Below, piece after piece: positions 1 to 6,915 of a stretch of DNA of 7,902 bases. The stretch lies in NCBI GenBank assembly GCA_964481475.1, contig CAYZTG010000030.1, positions 1-7,902 on the forward strand, given 5' to 3'. The translations under genes were made by a program, and so were the position numbers. Each line of letters starts with the position of its first letter. Positions within the stretch are counted from its first letter, which is position 1. Source of the stretch: DUQU01 sp964481475. Lineage in GTDB: Bacteria > Bacillota_I > Bacilli_A > Acholeplasmatales > UBA5453. The notes beneath the pieces were generated by a model. The model worked only from the letters and a program-made list of their open reading frames with translations. It did no database searches and was not told the DNA's origin.

Positions 1-962
1 TCATCAAAGAGTGTTTTGATTTAGATACTTATCATGATTTTAAAGGTAATATGGACTTAGAAAATTTAGAAAACATTATTAAGGAAAAAGGTTCTAAAAA
101 TATTGCTGGAATTATTATGACGATTACTAATAATTCAGCGGGCGGACAACCAGTTTCAATGGAAAATATTAGAAAAACAAAAAAGATCGCTGATAAATAT
201 GGACTAAAATTGATTATTGATGGCGCTAGATTTGCCGAAAATGCTTTTTTTGTTAAGGAAAGAGAAAAAGGTTACAAAAATAAAACAATTAAAGAAATAG
301 CTAAAGAAGCTTTTAGTTATGCTGACGCTTTTTTAATGAGTGCTAAAAAGGATGGCCTTGTTAATATGGGAGGAATTATCGCGATTAAAGATGATGAAGA
401 ACTCTATAATAAGTGTAGAACTTTAGTAGTTCCTTATGAAGGTTTTCCAAGTTATGGGGGAATGAGTGGTAGAGATATGGATGCTTTAGCAGTAGGGTTA
501 GAAGAAGGTCTAGATTTAAGATATTTAACTCACCGTATTGACCAAATTAGATATGTTGGCGATAAGTTAAGGGAAGCTGGAGTACCAATTCAATATCCTG
601 TTGGAGGGCATGCTGTTTTTGTTGATTGTAAAAGATTTGCTCCTCATATTCCTTATTATGAGTTTCCAGCTCAAGCAGTAACTAACGCTTTATACATTGA
701 AGCGGGAGTAAGAGCAGTTGAAATAGGCTCTTTATTATTAGGGAGAGATCCAGACACAAATGAAAATTTAGAAAGTCAAATGGAGTTAATGAGATTAACT
801 ATCCCAAGAAGACTTTATACTTATTCACATTTAGATGTTGTTGTTGAGGGAGTTATTGAGGTTTATAAAAATAGAAATGATTTAGTAGGTTTAACTTTTG
901 AGTATGAATCACCAATCTTAAGACATTTTACTTCTATTTTTAAACCTGTTAAGGAGGTCTAA
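1..962 (+). CDS. tnaA: Tryptophanase (L-tryptophan indole-lyase), 5'-truncated by window edge
   Basis: This PLP enzyme cleaves L-tryptophan to indole, pyruvate and ammonia in the cytoplasm. The reading frame is open to the left edge (first full codon at position 3), so the Met codon at 51 is internal. About 319 residues are visible, and by comparison with E. coli TnaA (471 aa) roughly 150 N-terminal residues are missing. Numbering from Met51, I see TNNSAGGQPVS (26-36), the PLP-pyridine Asp in IIDGARF (D57), the Schiff-base lysine in SAKKD (K100) and the carboxylate-binding Arg of RLTIPR (R248). Tyrosine phenol-lyase is the alternative. Its phenol-binding Arg381 is replaced here by Ile (VEIG, I225), and its Phe448 by His (LRHF, H292), as in TnaA Ile396 and His463, which favours tryptophanase. 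The tail TIPRRLYTY nevertheless resembles tyrosine phenol-lyases. The gene ends 2 nt before the next start and probably belongs to the same operon. The family is certain. The substrate is well supported but not proven, because the N-terminal specificity residue (Asp137 in E. coli) lies outside the window. Confidence 0.92.
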   Translation, partial: IKECFDLDTYHDFKGNMDLENLENIIKEKGSKNIAGIIMTITNNSAGGQPVSMENIRKTKKIADKYGLKLIIDGARFAENAFFVKEREKGYKNKTIKEIAKEAFSYADAFLMSAKKDGLVNMGGIIAIKDDEELYNKCRTLVVPYEGFPSYGGMSGRDMDALAVGLEEGLDLRYLTHRIDQIRYVGDKLREAGVPIQYPVGGHAVFVDCKRFAPHIPYYEFPAQAVTNALYIEAGVRAVEIGSLLLGRDPDTNENLESQMELMRLTIPRRLYTYSHLDVVVEGVIEVYKNRNDLVGLTFEYESPILRHFTSIFKPVKEV

Positions 963-964
963 CA

Positions 965-1171
965 ATGTTAGAGATTTATCTTGGGAAAGAAGTAGAATTG
1001 GTAATTGCTTTTTCTCATAGTTTAGCTGGGACATCACCTATTTCTAAAAATTATGTCGGAACATTATTAGAAGTGGATGAAAACTTTATTAAGGTAAAGG
1101 CGAAAATAAAAAGAGAAACTAAAACAATTGTTTTTAGTTTAAGATATGTAATTTCAGTTACACAATTATAA
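965..1171 (+). CDS. Small conserved-looking protein, Sm/Hfq-like pattern, function unknown (68 aa)
   Basis: I do not recognise this gene by name. It is a real gene candidate: a consensus AAGGAGGT ribosome site (951-958) lies inside the end of tnaA, 6 nt before the ATG, and the gene starts 2 nt after the tnaA stop. The 68-residue product has no signal peptide, membrane helix or cysteines. It reads as alternating beta strands: KEVELVIAFS (8-17), YVGTLLEVDENFIKVKAK (30-47) and ETKTIVFSLRYVISVTQL (51-68). The middle strand pair resembles the Sm1 motif (aromatic-x-G-x-L-x-x-V-D-x-N), and the last segment sits where Sm2 sits in Hfq (compare YKHAIS with LRYVIS). A small beta-barrel of the Sm/Hfq or SH3-like kind is therefore my inference, and RNA binding would follow only if that is right. 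Its place between tnaA and hutH suggests a role tied to expression or assembly of these enzymes, but nothing visible tests this. Confidence 0.8.
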   Translation: MLEIYLGKEVELVIAFSHSLAGTSPISKNYVGTLLEVDENFIKVKAKIKRETKTIVFSLRYVISVTQL

Positions 1172-1188
1172 TTTTTAAGGAGATAGAG

Positions 1189-2691
1189 ATGATTATACTT
1201 GATGGGCATTCACTCACTTTGAAAGATTTGGAAAAGATTGCTAAAGGAAAAGATAAAATAGTAATTCATGAAGATAATATAGAAAAGATTTTAAAGGCTG
1301 AAATGGTCGTTAAAAGACTTTCTGAAGGCGATGAGGCAGTTTATGGAATTAATACGGGCTTTGGTCATTTAGCTTCTGTGAAAATTAATAAAGATGAGTT
1401 AAGTGATTTACAAAAAAACTTACTTATTAGCCATGCTTGTGGTGTAGGGGATGTTTTACCTAAAGAGACTGTAAGAGTAATGATTGCTCTTAGAATAAAT
1501 GCAATTATACAAGGGTTTAGTGGGATTAGTTTAGCGACTGTTTTAAAGTTAGTTGAACTATATAATAATGATCTTATTCCAGTTGTTTATGAAAAAGGTA
1601 GTTTAGGTGCTAGTGGTGATTTAGCATTACTTTCCCATATGAGTTTACCTTTACTTGGTTTAGGAGAAGTAATTTATCAAGATCAAATAATGGCTAGTAG
1701 CGAAGCTTTTAAAAAACTTGGGATTAAACCACTAGAAACTTTAAAACCAAAAGAAGGGCTCAGTTTAATTAATGGCACACAAGCAATGGGAGCTATTGGT
1801 GGGCTAGTGTTATTAGAAGGATTTAAGTTATATAAATTGGCTAATTTAGCTTTAGCAATGACGATGGAAGCATTAGAAGGAGTTGTTGATGCTTTCGATG
1901 AAAGAGTTCATCAAATTAGAAGACAACTTGGCCAAATTGAAGTAGCAAAGGACGTTTTGAATAATTTAAAAGGTAGTAAGAACGTAACAAGACAAAATGA
2001 GATAAGAGTGCAAGATGCATATTCAATTCGTTGTGCCCCACAAGTTCACGGTGCTTGTTTAGACGCCCTTGACCACACAAAAAACATTTTAGAAAGAGAA
2101 ATAAATGCAGTTACCGATAATCCTCTGATTTTTGATGATCTAGCAATTAGTGCAGGCAATTTTCATGGGGAACCGCTTGCGCTTGTTTTTGATTATTTAG
2201 GAATTGCTTTAGCAGAATTAGCTAATATTAGCGAAAGAAGATTAGAAAGAATGGTTAATCCTCATTTATCTGGAGGGCTTCCCCCATTTTTAGCTAAACA
2301 CTCAGGAACTCATTCTGGTTTTATGATAGTTCAGTATACGGCGGCATCTCTTGTTAGTGAGAATAAGGTGTTAGCACATCCTGCTTCAGTAGACTCAATT
2401 CCTTCTTCAGCAAACCAAGAGGATCATGTTTCTATGGGGGCAATTTCTGCTAGAAAAGCGAGAAGTATTTTAGATAATTCTCTTAAAGTAATAGCAATGG
2501 AAATGTTTACTGCTGCTCAAGCAATTGATCTACGCAATAATAAAGGCTTAGGAGCTAATACTAAAAAAGCCTATGACCTTATTAGAAGAGAAATCCCTTT
2601 TTTAGAAAAAGATGCAGAGATGTATCCTTATTTACATAAGATAGAAAAACTTTTGAAGGATGAAAAGTTTTATAAGGAGGTTTTTAAATGA
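1189..2691 (+). CDS. hutH: Histidine ammonia-lyase (histidase)
   Basis: HutH removes ammonia from L-histidine to give trans-urocanate, the first step of histidine breakdown. The enzyme is cytosolic and the family is normally homotetrameric. The 500-residue length matches the family (Pseudomonas putida HutH is about 510). The Ala-Ser-Gly triplet that cyclises to the MIO electrophile is present in GSLGASGDLALLSH (A141-S142-G143). Other catalytic positions are also intact: Y52 in YGINTGFG, H82 in ISHACGVGD, N194 in LINGTQA, Y278 and R281 in QDAYSIRCAPQ, and E411 in NQEDHVSMG. The start is set by AAGGAG at 1177-1182, 6 nt before ATG. The gene follows the small Sm-like gene by 17 nt. Its TGA stop overlaps the hutU start (ATGA), which indicates translational coupling. 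Phenylalanine or tyrosine ammonia-lyases share the MIO fold, but the histidase-type residues and the hut neighbours make HutH the clear call. Confidence 0.98.
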   Translation: MIILDGHSLTLKDLEKIAKGKDKIVIHEDNIEKILKAEMVVKRLSEGDEAVYGINTGFGHLASVKINKDELSDLQKNLLISHACGVGDVLPKETVRVMIALRINAIIQGFSGISLATVLKLVELYNNDLIPVVYEKGSLGASGDLALLSHMSLPLLGLGEVIYQDQIMASSEAFKKLGIKPLETLKPKEGLSLINGTQAMGAIGGLVLLEGFKLYKLANLALAMTMEALEGVVDAFDERVHQIRRQLGQIEVAKDVLNNLKGSKNVTRQNEIRVQDAYSIRCAPQVHGACLDALDHTKNILEREINAVTDNPLIFDDLAISAGNFHGEPLALVFDYLGIALAELANISERRLERMVNPHLSGGLPPFLAKHSGTHSGFMIVQYTAASLVSENKVLAHPASVDSIPSSANQEDHVSMGAISARKARSILDNSLKVIAMEMFTAAQAIDLRNNKGLGANTKKAYDLIRREIPFLEKDAEMYPYLHKIEKLLKDEKFYKEVFK

Positions 2692-4691
2692 ACACAATTA
2701 GTTTAAAAGATATTTTCAAAGAACTTCCAAGCTATCCAATTTTAAAATCAAATGTGAGGAGAGCTCCTAAAAGAAATACAAACTTGTCAAAAGAAGATGA
2801 AAAGTTAGCTCTTAAAAACGCCTTAAGATATATTCCTTTAGAGTGGCAAGAAGAGTTAATTCCTGAGTTTGTTAAGGAGTTAAAGGAAAGAGGAAGAATT
2901 TATGGTTATCGGTTTATTCCTAGTGAAGTTATATACGGAAAACCAATAACTAATTACCAAGCAAAAACTTTAGAAGGAAAGGCCTTTATGGTAATGATAG
3001 ATAATAATTTAGATCATGAAATTGCCTTATATCCTTATGAGTTAGTTACTTACGGGGAAACTGGTCAAGTATGCCAAAATTGGATGCAATATCACTTAAT
3101 TAAAAAATACTTAGAGGTGTTAGAAAAAAATCAAACTTTAACTGTAATGTCAGGGCATCCTTTAGGCATTTATCCAAGTAACGAGAATGCTCCTAGAGTT
3201 ATTATTACAAACGGCTTAATGGTGGGATTATATGATAATCAAAAGGACTTTGATAGAGCCCAGGCTTTAGGGGTGGCAAATTATGGTCAAATGACGGCAG
3301 GAGGATGGATGTATATTGGTCCTCAAGGGATTGTTCATGGAACATATTCTACACTTTTAAATGCGGGGAGATTAAAATTAAATATTCCTCAAAATCAAGA
3401 TTTGAAAGGAAAGGTTTTTGTTTCATCGGGACTTGGTGGAATGAGTGGCGCTCAAGGTAAAGCATGTGTTATTGCAGGAGGAGTGGCTGTTATTGCTGAA
3501 GTTGATGAATCAAGAATAACAACAAGAAAATCGCAAGGATGGGTTGACGTTGTAACTAAGAATGCAAAAGAAGCATTTCGCTTAGCTGATGAAGCGAGAA
3601 ATAATAAAAACCCGCTTTCGATTGCTTATCATGGGAATATTGTTGACTTATTAGAAACTGGTTTAAAGGAAAATTTTCAGATTGATTTATTGTCTGATCA
3701 AACATCATGCCATGCAGTTTATGAAGGCGGTTATTGTCCTTATCATTTATCATTTGAAGAAAGAACAAAAATGTTGAATGAAGAACCAATTAAATTTAGA
3801 GAACTAGTTAATCAATCTTTAATTAAACATTATTCATTAATTGAAGAGTATTGTGCAAAAGGAACTTATTTTTTTGATTATGGGAACTCCTTTTTAAAAT
3901 CAGTTTATGATGCTGGTGTTATTAGAGTATGTAAAAATAAAGTTAATGATTTAGATGGTTTTGTGCAACCATCATATGTTGAAGAATTAATGGGGCCATT
4001 ATTATTTGATTATGGTTATGGACCATTTAGATGGGTTTGTTTAAGTGGTAAAGAAGAAGACCTAAAACTAACTGATGAAGAAGCTATGAAGTTAATCCCT
4101 AAAGAAGTAAGATTTCAGGATTATGATAATTATATGTGGCTTAAAAAGGCTGAAGAAAATAAATTAGTTGTGGGTACAAAAGCACGAATTTTATATCAAG
4201 ATGCAGTTGGACGATTAAAAATTGCTTTAAGATTTAATGAACTCGTTAGAGAAAATAAAGTGGGACCAATTATGCTAGGAAGAGATCATCATGATACTGG
4301 AGGAACTGATTCACCATTTCGAGAGACTGCTAATATCAAAGACGGTTCTAATATTATGGCTGAGATGGCTACTCATGTTGCTTTAGGTAATGCTAGTAGA
4401 GGGATGAGTTTAGTCGCCCTTCATAATGGTGGAGGAGTAGGAATTTCTAAGTCTATTAATGGTGGTTTTGGAATGGTTTTAGATGGTTCACAAAGAGTAG
4501 ATAATATACTTACAAATGCGATGATTTATGATGTAATGGCTGGTGTTTCTAGAAGAGCTTGGAGTCAAAATGAAAACTCACTTGAGGTAATTAATAATTG
4601 GAATAAACAAGATGGAAACTTAAAAGTTACTATTCCTTTTAAGTCTAATGATAAGTTAATTGAAAAAGCTTTAAAGGAGATTAAACAATGA
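2688..4691 (+). CDS. hutU: Urocanate hydratase (urocanase), long animal-like type
   Basis: HutU adds water to urocanate to give 4-imidazolone-5-propionate, using tightly bound NAD+ as an electrophile. At 667 residues it is about 110 longer than the common bacterial form (about 555, Pseudomonas/Bacillus) and close to vertebrate UROC1 (about 676). Conserved blocks are TAGGWMYIGPQGIVHGTY (203-220), the Rossmann-type GLGGMSGAQ (248-256), SDQTSCHAVYEGGY (336-349), GPFRWVCLSG (445-454), GRDHHDTGGTDSPFRET (531-547) and HNGGGVG (579-585). The Pseudomonas active-site cysteine (Cys410, in PARICW) is replaced by Leu502 in ARILYQD. Human UROC1, as I recall its sequence, also reads ARILY there, so this is a subtype trait rather than a loss of function. 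The ribosome site AAGGAGGT (2674-2681) lies in the end of hutH, and the start overlaps the hutH stop by 4 nt. The stop likewise overlaps ftcD by 4 nt. Confidence 0.97.
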   Translation: MNTISLKDIFKELPSYPILKSNVRRAPKRNTNLSKEDEKLALKNALRYIPLEWQEELIPEFVKELKERGRIYGYRFIPSEVIYGKPITNYQAKTLEGKAFMVMIDNNLDHEIALYPYELVTYGETGQVCQNWMQYHLIKKYLEVLEKNQTLTVMSGHPLGIYPSNENAPRVIITNGLMVGLYDNQKDFDRAQALGVANYGQMTAGGWMYIGPQGIVHGTYSTLLNAGRLKLNIPQNQDLKGKVFVSSGLGGMSGAQGKACVIAGGVAVIAEVDESRITTRKSQGWVDVVTKNAKEAFRLADEARNNKNPLSIAYHGNIVDLLETGLKENFQIDLLSDQTSCHAVYEGGYCPYHLSFEERTKMLNEEPIKFRELVNQSLIKHYSLIEEYCAKGTYFFDYGNSFLKSVYDAGVIRVCKNKVNDLDGFVQPSYVEELMGPLLFDYGYGPFRWVCLSGKEEDLKLTDEEAMKLIPKEVRFQDYDNYMWLKKAEENKLVVGTKARILYQDAVGRLKIALRFNELVRENKVGPIMLGRDHHDTGGTDSPFRETANIKDGSNIMAEMATHVALGNASRGMSLVALHNGGGVGISKSINGGFGMVLDGSQRVDNILTNAMIYDVMAGVSRRAWSQNENSLEVINNWNKQDGNLKVTIPFKSNDKLIEKALKEIKQ

Positions 4692-5665
4692 AAGTAGTTC
4701 AATGTGTCCCTAATATAAGTGAGGGTAAAGATTTAGAAAAAATCGCAAGAATTGTTGCCCCGCTTAAAAATAGAGAGGGATTTAATTTTATTAGTGTTGA
4801 AGCAGATGCTGATTATAATAGAAGTGTCATTACAATAATTGGCGATCCGGATAAAATGATTAATCCTTTAATTGAATTTATTAAAGTTGCCAAAACGGAA
4901 ATAGATCTGAATTATCATAAAGGGGAACATGCAAGAATGGGTGCTGTTGATGTTTTGCCTTTTATTCCTATCAATAATATTACGATAGATGAATGTACTG
5001 AATATGCTAATATTTTAGGAAAAAAAGTATTTGAGGAGTTAAGCATTCCCGTTTTCTTATATGCGAAATCAGCAAAATCAGAGCTAAGAGAAAGTTTACC
5101 AACAATTCGAAAAGGTGAATTTGAAGGAATGAAAGAAAAAATAAAAGAAGACCTTTGGACTCCTGATTTTGGCAGTAACGAAATTCACCCAACTTTTGGT
5201 GTTTTAACAATTGGGGCAAGACTACCTTTAATAGCTTATAATATTGATCTTGACACAAATGATGAAAAGATTGCTAGAAGTTTGGCAAAAACAATTAGAA
5301 AATCTAGTGGTGGTTTTACTTATGTTCAAGCAGGGCCGGCATCATTAAAACAAAGAGGTCACACTCAAGTTACGATGAATATTTTAGATTATCTTAAGAA
5401 CCCCATTTATCGCATTTTAGAAACTATCAAAATGGAAGGCAAAAGGTATGGTGTCACAGTAACTTCTAGCGAGATTGTAGGACTAGTTCCCAAAGATACA
5501 ATTGTAAGATCTTTAAACTATTATTTAAGTGTTGAGGGTAAAAAGTTAATTAAAGATGAGACTCTTGAAGAAATAAGTGATTTAGCAGTTAAATATTTAT
5601 TATTTAGAGACTTTAATAAAACAAAAATAGTCGAAGCTTATTTAGGTGATGGTTATGAAAGCTGA
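4688..5665 (+). CDS. ftcD: Glutamate formimidoyltransferase (stand-alone)
   Basis: FtcD transfers the formimino group of N-formimino-L-glutamate to tetrahydrofolate, giving glutamate and 5-formimino-THF. Its 325 residues correspond to just the N-terminal transferase half of the 541-residue mammalian bifunctional FTCD. The cyclodeaminase half is the separate gene fchA two positions downstream. Visible motifs are CVPNISEG (6-13), NRSVITI (44-50) and the signature HKGEHARMGAVDVLPFIP (77-94), in which H81 corresponds to the catalytic His82 of the mammalian enzyme. The common HPRMG is HARMG here. A ribosome site AAAGGAGA (4673-4680) precedes the ATG by 7 nt, and the start overlaps the hutU stop as ATGA. 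The absence of any HutG hydrolase in the cluster agrees with FtcD being the formiminoglutamate-consuming step. The call is secure from both sequence and context. Confidence 0.96.
   Translation: MKVVQCVPNISEGKDLEKIARIVAPLKNREGFNFISVEADADYNRSVITIIGDPDKMINPLIEFIKVAKTEIDLNYHKGEHARMGAVDVLPFIPINNITIDECTEYANILGKKVFEELSIPVFLYAKSAKSELRESLPTIRKGEFEGMKEKIKEDLWTPDFGSNEIHPTFGVLTIGARLPLIAYNIDLDTNDEKIARSLAKTIRKSSGGFTYVQAGPASLKQRGHTQVTMNILDYLKNPIYRILETIKMEGKRYGVTVTSSEIVGLVPKDTIVRSLNYYLSVEGKKLIKDETLEEISDLAVKYLLFRDFNKTKIVEAYLGDGYES
5644..5649 (+). promoter_or_regulatory. Ribosome binding site that decides the hutI start
   Basis: AGGTGA lies 5 nt before ATG 5655 and inside the end of ftcD. It overlaps the two upstream in-frame candidate starts (GTG 5646, ATG 5649), and nothing purine-rich lies at the right distance upstream of those. 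This supports a 419-residue rather than a 422-residue HutI. Confidence 0.7.
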
Positions 5666-6914
5666 TTTAATAATTAACAATATTAAAACAATTTATACCC
5701 CTAATCTAAAGGCGCCTATTAAAGGAAAATTAATGAACAACATTGAGTTAATAAATAATGGCTATATCGCCATTCAAGGCGGTATTATTATTTCTTTAGG
5801 AACAGGTAAGGGTCTAGAATATAAAGACGATAAGACAATTATTGAAGATGCAAACCAAAAGATTGTTCTTCCGGGATTTATTGATTCACATTCACATTTA
5901 GTTCATGCAGGTTCTAGAGAAGATGAGTATGAAGATTTAAAAAAAGGGACGCCTTATTTGGATATTTTAAATAGAGGTGGTGGAATCCTAGGAACAGTCT
6001 TTAAAACAAGAAAGGCTTCTTTTGAAGAACTTTATGAGAAGGCTTATAAATCACTTGAAACAATGCTTAAGTTTGGTGTGACAGTCTTGGAATCAAAGAG
6101 TGGTTATGGTCTTGATTATGAGACAGAGAGAAAACAACTTTTAATAAATAAAAAACTATCAGAGCATCAGCCAATTTATTTAAAATCAACTTATATGGGA
6201 GCTCACGCTTATCCCTTAGAATACAAAAATAACCATGCACAATATCTTGAAAATATGGTTGAAGATATGATTAAGTTTAAAGATGAAAATTTATTTGACG
6301 CAATAGATGTTTTTTGTGAGAATAGTGTTTTTTCAATTAATGAAACTAGATATTTATTAGAAAAAGCGAAAAGTTTAGGTTATCAAATTAAAATGCATGC
6401 TGATGAAATTGTGTCTTTGGGAGGGGCTGGTTTAGGAGTAGAACTGGGCTGTACATCTGTAGATCATTTAATGGCAATTAGTGATGAAGATATTGAGAAG
6501 TTAGCAAGTTCAAATACAGTAGCAAATCTTCTTCCAGGGACTTCATTTTACTTAAAAAAAGATTATGCGAGAGCGAGAAAGATGATTGATAGTGGAGTAG
6601 CAGTTTCCATTGCTGGAGATTATAACCCGGGTTCTTGTCCAACTGAAAACTTTCAATTTGTAATGAGCTTAGCTTCAAACTATTTAAACATGTCAGCCGA
6701 AGAAATCTTAACAGCGGTAACAATCAATCCGGCTTATCATTTAGGTCTAAGTAAAACTAAAGGATCTTTAGAAGTTAATAAAGATGCTGATTTAATTTTA
6801 GTTGATTCACCCAACTTAAGTTATATGTTCTATCATTTTGGTATTAATCATGTAACAGATGTTTTTATTAAAGGTGAAAAGGTAGTAGAAAATCAAATGA
6901 TTGTGAGGAAATAA
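5655..6914 (+). CDS. hutI: Imidazolonepropionase
   Basis: HutI hydrolyses 4-imidazolone-5-propionate to N-formimino-L-glutamate. It is a cytosolic metal-dependent member of the amidohydrolase superfamily with a TIM-barrel core. I place the start at ATG 5655 (419 aa). GTG 5646 and ATG 5649 lie upstream in frame, but only 5655 has a ribosome site (AGGTGA, 5644-5649) at a proper 5-nt distance. Numbering from 5655, the metal ligands are H79 and H81 in DSHSHLVHAG, H248 in MHADE and D322 in AGDYNPGS. Catalytic E251 and H271 (SVDHLM) are also present. These agree to within one or two positions with Bacillus subtilis HutI. Length is typical for the family (about 405-425). The gene overlaps the end of ftcD by 11 nt in another frame and ends 1 nt before fchA. 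Although the reaction precedes FtcD in the pathway, the gene lies after it. Confidence 0.96.
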   Translation: MKADLIINNIKTIYTPNLKAPIKGKLMNNIELINNGYIAIQGGIIISLGTGKGLEYKDDKTIIEDANQKIVLPGFIDSHSHLVHAGSREDEYEDLKKGTPYLDILNRGGGILGTVFKTRKASFEELYEKAYKSLETMLKFGVTVLESKSGYGLDYETERKQLLINKKLSEHQPIYLKSTYMGAHAYPLEYKNNHAQYLENMVEDMIKFKDENLFDAIDVFCENSVFSINETRYLLEKAKSLGYQIKMHADEIVSLGGAGLGVELGCTSVDHLMAISDEDIEKLASSNTVANLLPGTSFYLKKDYARARKMIDSGVAVSIAGDYNPGSCPTENFQFVMSLASNYLNMSAEEILTAVTINPAYHLGLSKTKGSLEVNKDADLILVDSPNLSYMFYHFGINHVTDVFIKGEKVVENQMIVRK

Positions 6915-6915
6915 A

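Noticed and set aside
51..53. ATG at 51 as the start of the tryptophanase gene
   Set aside because: The frame is open to the window edge and the upstream codons (ending TYHDFKGN) continue the conserved family sequence. A start here would lack the N-terminal third of the enzyme.
3556..3789. Open frame of 77 codons on the minus strand inside hutU
   Set aside because: It lies wholly antisense to conserved urocanase sequence, has no ribosome site or recognisable product, and its low-complexity composition mirrors hutU codons.
2688..4691. HutU as an inactive or degenerate urocanase because the Cys410 position is Leu
   Set aside because: All other conserved blocks are intact, and the long, vertebrate-type enzymes share the ARILY sequence at this position.
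5007..5258. Open frame of 83 codons on the minus strand inside ftcD
   Set aside because: It is antisense to conserved FtcD. Its leucine/phenylalanine-rich, membrane-like look comes from reading A-rich codons backwards.
2689..5665. Alternative genetic code with UGA as tryptophan, as in Mycoplasma
   Set aside because: hutH, hutU and ftcD all end in TGA at normal family lengths with the next gene starting at the overlap, and Trp residues use TGG.
6478..6723. Open frame of 81 codons on the minus strand inside hutI
   Set aside because: It is antisense to the conserved imidazolonepropionase core, with no independent coding signal.
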